Positions 1 through 5,764 of a stretch of 6,084 bases of DNA are shown in pieces (within the stretch, counting starts at the first letter, position 1; each line of letters opens with the position of its first letter). Where the stretch lies: contig PBHQ01000014.1 in the NCBI GenBank assembly GCA_002719475.1, positions 1-6,084 of the forward strand, given 5' to 3'. Both the position numbers and the translations under genes were made by a program. The notes under the pieces were generated by a model. That model was not told the DNA's origin. It saw only the letters and a list, made by a program, of their open reading frames with translations, and searched no databases. The stretch comes from Methanobacteriota archaeon (lineage in GTDB: Archaea; Thermoplasmatota; Poseidoniia; Poseidoniales; Poseidoniaceae).

Positions 1-1
1 C

Positions 2-1789
2 TGGAATTCATGGGTTTCTGAGCATGATGATGATCACGATGACCATGATCATAACGAAACTGATGATGACCATGATCATAACGAAACTGATGATGGCCAC
101 GATAATCATGAAGCTGAGATGTCGGCCTTGATGGATATTTTCAACGAATCCGATGCTGATGGAGACCAACTATTGAATTTAACAGAGTTGGAGACATTTA
201 TTCATGAACTTGAGGAATTGGAAGAAGAGCATGATGGCCATGATGACCATGATGATCACGACCATGGAGATCACGATGGCCACGATGACCATGACGGCCA
301 CGATGACCATGATGGCCATGAAGAGCATGCTCATGCTGTACCAGAAAAGGTCATTGAGGGCGCATCAGGATGTGCCGCAAATACTGACGTTATGATTTTC
401 CACCTCGATGAAGGCGAATATGTTCTTGAATTCGAAGCAGAGAACATGACTGCGCTCGATATATCAGTATTGAAGATGGCCGGGGCCCATCACCATCACC
501 ACCATGGGCATGGTGGCCCATTCGAATGGGCTGGAATCTTCAGCATCTCTGATGTATCTCACACCTGGACAATGGAGAAAGTCGACGGTTCCTATGCCGA
601 CCCAAGTATGCGTGTCGTCATCATCCCAACCGATACCCCTACCGAAGAGACAATGCACAGTTTGGAAGGTGGTGTAGAGGCGCTTATTGAAGGCGACTGT
701 ACAATCATAGAGGATGGAGAATCTATGACACCTGTTGACGGTGGTTCATGTTTCGAATGGCATGTTGGTACTGGTGACATCTCAACATTTACCATTGATA
801 CATCTGGAATGAGTGGGTTTGCTGCTTACACAGCACACAGCCCGTATGAATTCGAAGCTACTCAGCACTATCTAAAAGACTCAACTGGTAATGATGTCGA
901 ACACGTTGCCGAGGAAGGTGGGGGCGGTCATGGAGACCACGGAGACCACGGGGACCACGATGACCATGATGATCACTCAGACCATGATGACCATGATGAT
1001 CACTCAGACCACGATGACCATGATGATCACTCAGACCATGATGACCATGATGACCACGATGGCCACAATGTTGGATTCGCAACAATTCACATTGAGGAGA
1101 CTGGTGAGTATGGGTTTGCAATTCCAGAGGGTGTTGAGTTCTTCGTATTGATGGAAGAAGGCTCACATTCAGAACACGATCATGGAAGTCATGGAGACTC
1201 AGAAGAAGATGACAATTCTGAGGATAATAGTGAGATTGAAGCAGATGACAATGAAGAGGCTTTCGAATACGACCCACACAGTTGGCTAGATCCATTGGCC
1301 TTCAAGGCGCAGTTAGATGTTGTATTGTCTAGTCTGGTTTCTGCTTTCCCAAGCGGAGAGAGCGAATTCAGAGCAAATGCACAAGCCTATGCTTCTCAGC
1401 TTGACGACTTGGATGCAGGGTTTGAAGAAGCCTTTGGGCAGAGTGGAACTTGTACACAAAGAACTGTAGTTGCAAACCACAATGCGTATGCATACATTGG
1501 TAAGAGATACAATCTCCAATTCATATCAGTACATGGATTAGATCCTGAAGGTGAACCTTCTGTAGAAGATATTGCTGAGGTCGTAGAACAGATCGAAGAG
1601 AAAGGATTGACTGTTCTCTTTGTTGAGGAGTACACCGTTCAGTCAGCAGTAGATAGTATCGTAGAAGAGACAGGTGTTTCAATCAAGGTTCTATACACTA
1701 TGGAGATGCCTCCAATAAACGATGACGATGATTACTTGTCCTTGATGAGTAAGAATCTTGAAAGTTTGAAATCGGGCCTGAGCTGTTGA
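2..1789 (+). CDS. znuA: Zinc-type ABC transporter substrate-binding protein, 5'-truncated, with giant His/Asp-rich insertion
   Basis: This is the extracytoplasmic metal-capture subunit (ZnuA/TroA family) that would hand Zn2+, less likely Mn2+, to the ZnuB permease encoded downstream. The frame is open to the left edge, so the signal sequence and N-terminal lobe lie outside the window; the ATG at 119 is internal. Counting that Met as residue 1, the family C-lobe spans about 384-556. It has DPHSWLDP (ligand H387), VANHNAYAYIG (ligand H454), a GLDPEGEPS loop (473-481), FVEE (501-504) and a YLSLM...NLESL terminus. C445 and the terminal C556 are a plausible disulfide. Everything before about 384 is an oversized version of the family's His-rich loop. 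It holds an EF-hand (12-23), HDD-type runs (38-72 and 271-316), a hexahistidine (124-129), beta-rich segments of unknown family and an acidic linker (359-385). Family members are usually near 300 residues; 595 are visible here without the N-lobe. Zinc specificity is inferred from the ligands and His content. Confidence 0.9.
   Translation, partial: WNSWVSEHDDDHDDHDHNETDDDHDHNETDDGHDNHEAEMSALMDIFNESDADGDQLLNLTELETFIHELEELEEEHDGHDDHDDHDHGDHDGHDDHDGHDDHDGHEEHAHAVPEKVIEGASGCAANTDVMIFHLDEGEYVLEFEAENMTALDISVLKMAGAHHHHHHGHGGPFEWAGIFSISDVSHTWTMEKVDGSYADPSMRVVIIPTDTPTEETMHSLEGGVEALIEGDCTIIEDGESMTPVDGGSCFEWHVGTGDISTFTIDTSGMSGFAAYTAHSPYEFEATQHYLKDSTGNDVEHVAEEGGGGHGDHGDHGDHDDHDDHSDHDDHDDHSDHDDHDDHSDHDDHDDHDGHNVGFATIHIEETGEYGFAIPEGVEFFVLMEEGSHSEHDHGSHGDSEEDDNSEDNSEIEADDNEEAFEYDPHSWLDPLAFKAQLDVVLSSLVSAFPSGESEFRANAQAYASQLDDLDAGFEEAFGQSGTCTQRTVVANHNAYAYIGKRYNLQFISVHGLDPEGEPSVEDIAEVVEQIEEKGLTVLFVEEYTVQSAVDSIVEETGVSIKVLYTMEMPPINDDDDYLSLMSKNLESLKSGLSC
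38..91 (+). repeat. Perfect 27-nt tandem duplication in znuA
   Basis: Two identical 27-nt units (38-64 and 65-91) each encode DDHDHNETD in the znuA frame. A degenerate third copy follows from 92 (DGHDNHE). The repeat length is a multiple of three, so the reading frame is kept. Perfect identity at the nucleotide level suggests a recent duplication, for example by slippage, inside a putative metal-binding linker. Confidence 0.9.
152..187 (+). other. EF-hand-like Ca2+-binding loop within the znuA product
   Basis: The twelve residues DADGDQLLNLTE place Asp at loop positions 1, 3 and 5, Asn at 9 and Glu at 12. The aliphatic residue expected at position 8 is Leu. The flanks look helical, with IFNES before and LETFIHELEELEEE after, as in an EF-hand helix-loop-helix. 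The usual Gly at position 6 is Gln here, with Gly at position 4. Only one EF-hand is visible; a partner could lie upstream of the window. Ca2+ binding is inferred from the motif. Confidence 0.65.
230..337 (+). repeat. First His/Asp tripeptide run in znuA (HDD/HDG repeats)
   Basis: Residues 38-73 (Met at 119 = 1) contain 13 His, nearly all spaced three residues apart and separated by Asp-Asp or Asp-Gly. There is one phase shift at H47/H49/H52. The DNA is a degenerate tandem repeat built from gatgaccat/gatggccac-like 9-mers with CAC/CAT variation. The run follows the EF-hand helix directly and is likely a flexible low-affinity zinc-binding stretch, which is an inference from composition. Confidence 0.85.
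488..505 (+). repeat. Natural hexahistidine run in znuA
   Basis: Six consecutive His codons (mixed CAT/CAC, residues 124-129) are followed by GHGG. The run sits in the insertion between a beta-rich segment (TDVMIFHLDEGEYVLEFEA) and WAGIFSISD. It is probably a metal-binding turn. The mixed codons and the natural flanks argue against a cloning tag. Confidence 0.9.
929..1066 (+). repeat. Second His/Asp tripeptide run in znuA, containing a 27-nt tandem array
   Basis: Residues 271-316 carry 16 His at an exact spacing of three without interruption (HGD, HDD, HSD, HDG triplets). Within this run, 27-nt units encoding DHDDHDDHS repeat at 953-979, 980-1006 and 1007-1033. A diverged fourth copy lies at 1034-1060. 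The first three units differ only at a CAC/CAT position. This is protein-level metal-binding low complexity, not a CRISPR array: there are no unique spacers and the reading frame is preserved. Confidence 0.9.
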
Positions 1790-1821
1790 ATTAGATATTT
1801 CTAACTGATGGCAGAAATTTT

Positions 1822-1826
1822 GAGGG
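1822..1826 (+). promoter_or_regulatory. Possible ribosome binding site of the small ORF
   Basis: GAGGG lies six bases before the ATG at 1833 and matches part of the archaeal/bacterial Shine-Dalgarno consensus. It favours the 35-codon ORF over the overlapping ATG at 1808, which has no such motif in front. Confidence 0.4.
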
Positions 1827-1832
1827 ATTGGG

Positions 1833-1940
1833 ATGAATTTAGTGGATGCCTTGCCGGTAATATTCGTTGTTGGCGCCTTCGTAATTATTGGAAGTTATTT
1901 GTTAGTAGAGTCTTTCCGTGCTAGGTTTAATCGTCAATGA
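1833..1940 (+). CDS. Putative 35-residue single-pass membrane micro-protein between znuA and znuC
   Basis: The short frame begins MNLVDALPVIFVVGAFVIIG and ends SFRARFNRQ. It has one hydrophobic stretch of about 20 residues (about 7-25) followed by a basic tail with three Arg, as expected for a membrane helix with its C-terminus in the cytoplasm. A GAGGG motif precedes the ATG with good spacing. The ORF lies 43 bases after the znuA stop and 60 bases before the likely znuC start, on the same strand, so it would be co-transcribed. I recognise no family. It could be a small accessory or regulator of the ZnuBC complex, or an unrelated hitchhiker; that role is a guess from location. Such a short frame can arise by chance, but the hydrophobic-then-basic pattern and the start signal make it more likely real. 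Confidence 0.5.
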   Translation: MNLVDALPVIFVVGAFVIIGSYLLVESFRARFNRQ

Positions 1941-2000
1941 CGATGGCCGCGGTCTGGCTCAATAGTGTTGAGTGCATTCCCGTTTTGCCGAGTTGACTAT

Positions 2001-2852
2001 ATGCCGCCAGAGATTTCTAAAGAGATAGAGTCAGAATCTGTGATTTTAGATGTTGCAGATGTATCGGTCAGCCGTTCCGGTAAAATTGTTCTGAAAGACA
2101 TTAATTTGAAGATTAAAAGAGGAGAGTTTGTTGGATTAGTGGGTCCAAATGGTAGCGGTAAAACTACTCTTCTTTTGACCCTCCTTGGAATACTGAAGAA
2201 CCAAACAGGTGCCATTAATATCTATGGAAAAAAACCAATGTCGCGGAGTTTTCTGGGCAAAATCGGATGGGTTTCGCAGGCCGCATCCAATTTACCACGC
2301 CATGTCAAAATAACAGTTCAGGAACTTGTTAGATTGGGAACGATAAATGCTGAAAATATGTTCTTGAGACAATCCCGTTATCGTAGAGAAAGTGTCAATC
2401 GTGCAATTGAAATGGTTGGGCTACAAGATTTGCAACATACAGATGTCAGTCGTCTTTCTGGGGGGCAAAGACAACGCGCCGTAATTGCACGCGCCTTAGC
2501 ATCAAACGCTGATTTCATCTTATTTGATGAACCTCTTGTAGGAGTTGATCGTGAATCAAGGAATTCTTTGTTGAAATTATTGGATAAGTTATGTCACGAT
2601 GAAAACAAAACTATCCTCATGGTATCGCATGATCTTACTGCGATGCTTCAGACAACACATCGAATGATCTATTTGGAGGAGTCAATAAAGTTCGATGGGC
2701 CAACCGAGGAATTCCCTGATTTAGCAATTCTAGCGAGTCTAAGAGGGATTCAACATGTACACGAACACGAACATAGCCACCATGATTTGAACCATGAACC
2801 TCCACCTGCGGTACTCTTGGGAAATTTGGATGAAAACATGGAGGAAGAATGA
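2001..2852 (+). CDS. znuC: Zinc ABC transporter ATP-binding protein with His-rich C-terminal tail
   Basis: This is the cytoplasmic ATPase that powers metal import through ZnuB. Counting from the ATG at 2001 (283 residues), the motifs are complete: Walker A GPNGSGKT (48-55), Q-loop VSQ (Q93), signature LSGGQ (152-156), Walker B FILFDEP with D176 and E177, D-loop GVD (181-183) and H-loop H210. The pattern fits the Mn/Zn/Fe chelate class (ZnuC/MntB/TroB). The tail HVHEHEHSHHDLNH (252-265) is His-rich and could sense or bind zinc in the cytoplasm. A GTG at 1965 would add 12 residues (LSAFPFCRVDY after the initiator). I prefer 2001 because the added residues are not family-like and no ribosome site precedes 1965; neither start has a strong one. 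The stop overlaps the znuB start, which points to coupled translation. The pairing with a zinc-type binding protein makes zinc the best substrate guess. Confidence 0.93.
   Translation: MPPEISKEIESESVILDVADVSVSRSGKIVLKDINLKIKRGEFVGLVGPNGSGKTTLLLTLLGILKNQTGAINIYGKKPMSRSFLGKIGWVSQAASNLPRHVKITVQELVRLGTINAENMFLRQSRYRRESVNRAIEMVGLQDLQHTDVSRLSGGQRQRAVIARALASNADFILFDEPLVGVDRESRNSLLKLLDKLCHDENKTILMVSHDLTAMLQTTHRMIYLEESIKFDGPTEEFPDLAILASLRGIQHVHEHEHSHHDLNHEPPPAVLLGNLDENMEEE
2754..2795 (+). other. His-rich C-terminal tail of ZnuC
   Basis: Fourteen residues contain seven His alternating with Glu, Ser and Asp. They lie beyond the conserved ATPase fold. Similar tails occur in some ZnuC proteins and are thought to bind zinc. 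A regulatory role here is inference. Confidence 0.7.
2840..2844 (+). promoter_or_regulatory. Ribosome binding site of znuB
   Basis: GGAGG sits inside the last codons of znuC, four bases before the ATG at 2849 and seven before the in-frame ATG at 2852. The spacing slightly favours 2852 as the real start. Either way, the stop/start overlap implies translational coupling of ZnuC and ZnuB. Confidence 0.7.
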
Positions 2853-3766
2853 TGGTGGGAACTTTCATTCTGGAATTGGTCGCACCAATTATGGAACTCA
2901 TCGCACCTATGCTTCCTGGTGAGATATTTCCTTATTTCTTCACCATGGGAATGTTTCAACGGGCCATTCTGGCTGCCATATTGGTTACAATTGTTTCTGG
3001 TATGCTCGGGTGTTTTCTGCTTATCAGAAATCTAGCGCTGATGGGTGATGGACTTGCCCATGTTTCGTTTGGTGGCGTAGCAATCGGGATAGTGTTAGGT
3101 GCTACAGCACCACTATGGTATGCATTAGTATGCTGTTTAATTGCCGCGATACTTATTCATGAATTGCAGACAAGAGAAATACTTACTGGCGATGCAGCAA
3201 TCGCGATATTCTTGACTGGAATGTTGGCATTAGGTCTTGTAATTCTAAGAATTTTTGGAGGCGGAATAACAACGGATATTGAGGGATATTTGTTTGGTAA
3301 CTTGTTACTAATCGATGAAGAAAGTCTCGATATGATTGCCGTAATCAGTATATTTTCATTTAACCTATTAGTTGTGATGCGTTCAATATTACTTGCATCT
3401 ACAATAGATCCACTAGCAGCACGCGTTCAGGGGATACCTGTGAGAGGTATTGGGTTGATGTTCAGTGTAATTACTGCGGCAGTCGTAGTCAGTATGGTTC
3501 AGATTGTAGGGGCTCTACTTGTCACTGCCTTGTTGGTTACACCTGCAGCAACTGCACAACTCATTGGGAGAAGTTTCCGTTCCTGCTTGATTTGGGCGCA
3601 GATATTCGGTTTTACTTCAGTAATATTAGGGCTATATTTTTCTGCCGAGTACCAGGCAGGAAGTGGTTCTATGATTGCATTAACCGCTGCCATCATTTTC
3701 GCTATTGTAGCAATATCTCGAGTATTGATCCGCCAGTTTATTCAACCCAAAGTAAACTTCAACTGA
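2849..3766 (+). CDS. znuB: Zinc ABC transporter permease (ABC-3 family)
   Basis: This integral membrane permease would form the metal channel with ZnuC on the cytoplasmic side. Family features appear in order over 305 residues: the first membrane helix ending in GCFLLIRN (about 38-61); the GDGLAHVSFGG motif (67-77), equivalent to the DALSHAVLPG region of ZnuB/TroC; helices near 78-104 and 116-137; EGYLFGN (145-151); a helix at about 162-184; DPLAARVQGIPV (187-198), the likely ATPase-coupling loop; GALLVTALLVTPAATA (221-236); and a last helix at about 274-294. The length is normal or slightly long. The first 21 or so residues precede the usual family start and contain a near-duplicated ELVAPIM/ELIAPML. 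In-frame ATGs at 2849 and 2852 are both possible. The stop lies one base from the stop of the convergent hydrolase gene. Confidence 0.95.
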   Translation: MMVGTFILELVAPIMELIAPMLPGEIFPYFFTMGMFQRAILAAILVTIVSGMLGCFLLIRNLALMGDGLAHVSFGGVAIGIVLGATAPLWYALVCCLIAAILIHELQTREILTGDAAIAIFLTGMLALGLVILRIFGGGITTDIEGYLFGNLLLIDEESLDMIAVISIFSFNLLVVMRSILLASTIDPLAARVQGIPVRGIGLMFSVITAAVVVSMVQIVGALLVTALLVTPAATAQLIGRSFRSCLIWAQIFGFTSVILGLYFSAEYQAGSGSMIALTAAIIFAIVAISRVLIRQFIQPKVNFN

Positions 3767-3767
3767 A

Positions 3768-5636
3768 TCAGGAACAGATTTCAGAAGTACAGAGTGGCGT
3801 GTCATAGTAGAATCTAGTTTCATTGTCGAAGGAATCCAGTTGTAGGGTTGAACCGGAATCAACCACGGTCACAAGGCTTGATGCTGCCGATGGTAGGTAA
3901 TCCTCTCCTGTACTTCTGAGAGTCAAGCGGATTGTGTGTCCTGCTTCTACTTCTACATCCATTGGGAAGAATTCCATCATGGCGGTAATTTCCTCAAAGA
4001 CAGGTGTCCATGCCTGCTCATCATTTCCTCCAGCGTGATAGCGCAAGTCCATGATGGCATGTCCGATGTGTATGCAGGTCCCTTCGTAGCAATCTTCCAT
4101 CAATGCATAGATCTGTCCACCTACGGTTGCAGTGTTGACATTTACATGCAAACGCGGCATTCCTCCGAAGTATAGTGCTGCTTCAAGGGGTGGAGTCTCA
4201 TACACAGGGCCTGAACTCGCATCAGGTCGAATCAAGTTCCCACCACCAGTTGATGGCAGATCTGAACTCCCTAATTCCCACAATATTTCAGTCGTATCGG
4301 TCATAGGGTAGCGCTCTTCAAGTCTCCATGAACCTTGATTTGATTGAATCTCAACTCCAAGCCACGGCTGAGGACCTTCTTGCTTGAGGTAGTAGGTAAA
4401 CCACTCCAACAAGTCCTGCATCCAATCCATACGTACCATCTCTGGGAACGCTTCGCGTCCACGCCCAGGGTCGCTACGGTCAAACATAATCTGAGGTCGA
4501 TCTGGATAGTCGTGGTCCCACTGCCCGAACAAGCCCTTTGCCTCGATCCCTTGATCATACAGCAGATTGATTGTAGGAATGGCCATGTGAGGGTCAACGT
4601 TCCAATCATGCATCCCTTGAATCAGGTACACACTACCGTTGTAATTCTGTAGAACTCTATCCAAGAAGTATCTCTCCTCCCAGTATGTTCCAGCGAATTC
4701 ACTGCCCCATATATATGCAGAAAGTCCAGTTGCAGGTCCAATGAGGTAGTCTGGACACATATTCCCCAAATCGCCTTCGTCTTGATCGAAACCATAGGAG
4801 CCGTAAACTCCGTTGTGCATTATTGGTGCTCGTGCTTCGTTGCTTCCGTTACGCCACATCAATTCCATGACGCCTATGAGGCCCGAAATTGGGACAATTG
4901 TCGCCAGGTGTTCATTGCCGAACATCGCCGCTTGCCATGGGGTTGAACCATCATACGACTTACCTATCATTCCGACTTTGCCATTGCTCCAATTCTGGGA
5001 GCCTAACCAAGTGACTGCCGCATCTACTCCAAGTTGCTCAGCAGTGCCCATCAGGTCCATGCAATGATTAGAACGTCCTGTGCCCATCACTGAAACCTGA
5101 GCAAAAGCGAAACCGTGAGGCACTAATTGTTCGATGATCATCTTGCCTAACCAAGTGCCCGCTTCTTCAATTCCAGGTGTTTCCACCGAGGGTTCGTCGA
5201 AATATGGGCCGAATTCAGCGATTACCGGTACGGTTTCTCCCTCATCCAAGATTGGTACCCAAATCGCAAGACTGACCATGCCATTCGGCGCAGAACCCCC
5301 TTCCTCTATTGGTAAATCGAAATTAACGAAATGGTGTGTTCCAGTCCACAATTGCTGGCCATCAGGTCCAGTCTTAGTTCCATTTTCTAGGACGTAAGAA
5401 TGGCTACCATTGGTGGAGAAATCCAGTTTATGCCTATCCCAAATGGGATTGTTTTGCTCAACCAGTTCATCAATTGCTTCTTCTTCAAGAGGGGCTCCAA
5501 CCACCCTGCTCATCAAGATGAAAACCATTACTACAGCTAGGGTGGCGCCCAGTGCGAGGTTAAGTGAATCACCACTTTTCGCCTCGGCTAGAACGGCATC
5601 TCCGCCCCCTTCGGCATCGAGCAGCATCGCGTCCAT
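3768..5636 (-). CDS. Membrane-anchored X-Pro dipeptidyl-peptidase/CocE-like serine hydrolase (S15 type)
   Basis: This alpha/beta hydrolase probably cleaves peptides or esters outside the cell membrane. The 622 residues begin with an acidic 25-residue head and one hydrophobic anchor (about 27-48). The S15 catalytic domain follows: GPY with Y145 as candidate oxyanion-hole residue, GTGRS (185-189), nucleophile S227 in GKSYDG, D344 in MHDWNVDP and H375 in GQWDHDYP. The DWNV context resembles PepX more than CocE. A C-terminal beta-sandwich (about 450-608, with LHVNVNTATVGGQIYALMED) matches the PepX C-terminal domain. Six Cys (192, 294, 516, 521, 616, 621) and six N-X-S/T sequons (N76, N85, N215, N263, N333, N605) suit an exported, disulfide-bonded, possibly glycosylated enzyme. 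The start is the first ATG after an in-frame stop 18 bases upstream (5655-5657). No link to zinc is visible, because S15 enzymes need no metal. Substrate is unknown. Confidence 0.88.
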   Translation of the reverse strand: MDAMLLDAEGGGDAVLAEAKSGDSLNLALGATLAVVMVFILMSRVVGAPLEEEAIDELVEQNNPIWDRHKLDFSTNGSHSYVLENGTKTGPDGQQLWTGTHHFVNFDLPIEEGGSAPNGMVSLAIWVPILDEGETVPVIAEFGPYFDEPSVETPGIEEAGTWLGKMIIEQLVPHGFAFAQVSVMGTGRSNHCMDLMGTAEQLGVDAAVTWLGSQNWSNGKVGMIGKSYDGSTPWQAAMFGNEHLATIVPISGLIGVMELMWRNGSNEARAPIMHNGVYGSYGFDQDEGDLGNMCPDYLIGPATGLSAYIWGSEFAGTYWEERYFLDRVLQNYNGSVYLIQGMHDWNVDPHMAIPTINLLYDQGIEAKGLFGQWDHDYPDRPQIMFDRSDPGRGREAFPEMVRMDWMQDLLEWFTYYLKQEGPQPWLGVEIQSNQGSWRLEERYPMTDTTEILWELGSSDLPSTGGGNLIRPDASSGPVYETPPLEAALYFGGMPRLHVNVNTATVGGQIYALMEDCYEGTCIHIGHAIMDLRYHAGGNDEQAWTPVFEEITAMMEFFPMDVEVEAGHTIRLTLRSTGEDYLPSAASSLVTVVDSGSTLQLDSFDNETRFYYDTPLCTSEICS

Positions 5637-5764
5637 GCCTCGCTGAGGATATTCTCACTAATCGTTTATTCGCCCTCCTCAGTTGAAGACGAAAGACGGA
5701 ATTCCTCTAACAAAATTGAGTGAATCTTGAAGAGCGCCTTGGATTCTGATTCCAACTTACAATT
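5637..5764. other. Intergenic region between the two minus-strand genes
   Basis: This 128-bp gap contains no convincing gene. It should hold the hydrolase promoter. On the minus strand, an AT-rich AATAAACGATTA (about 5659-5670) lies roughly 30 bases before the hydrolase ATG and could be a weak TATA box for a leaderless or near-leaderless transcript. A GGAGGG (5672-5677) is too far from the ATG to act as its ribosome site. I see no clear hairpin terminator. Confidence 0.3.

Noticed and set aside
119..121. ATG at 119 as the true start of the binding protein
   Set aside because: The same frame is open from base 2 and already encodes the same kind of His/Asp repeats, and the family's N-lobe and signal sequence are missing, so the gene starts before the window.
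488..505. Hexahistidine as vector contamination
   Set aside because: Codons are mixed and the flanking sequence continues the natural His/Gly-rich protein frame; no vector sequence is seen.
953..1060. Regular direct repeats that could look like a CRISPR array
   Set aside because: The 27-nt units abut without spacers, encode in-frame HDD peptides and lie inside a conserved gene.
891..1151. + strand frame rich in Met and Thr (MMTMMITQT repeats)
   Set aside because: It is an out-of-frame reading of the same tandem repeats; the repeats keep frame with znuA, not with this frame.
858..1295. 145-codon minus-strand frame rich in HHGHRG repeats
   Set aside because: It is antisense to the HDD-repeat region of znuA. 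Its apparent low complexity is just the complement of the GAC/CAT repeats, and the C-lobe homology is on the + strand.
1788..1804. AT-rich stretch after znuA as an internal promoter
   Set aside because: TTAGATATTT is only weakly TATA-like, has no clear upstream element, and operon continuity explains expression of the downstream genes.
1808..1924. Alternative small ORF from the ATG at 1808 (38 codons)
   Set aside because: It overlaps the better 1833 frame, has no Shine-Dalgarno-like motif, and encodes a Trp/Cys/Arg-rich peptide without recognisable structure.
1965..2000. GTG start for ZnuC giving a 12-residue extension
   Set aside because: No ribosome site is visible, the added residues are unlike the family, and the ATG at 2001 gives a normal N-terminus. 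It cannot be fully excluded.
4344..4652. 102-codon + strand frame opposite the hydrolase
   Set aside because: It is antisense to the catalytic region of a well-supported S15 hydrolase and has no recognisable domain or start signal.
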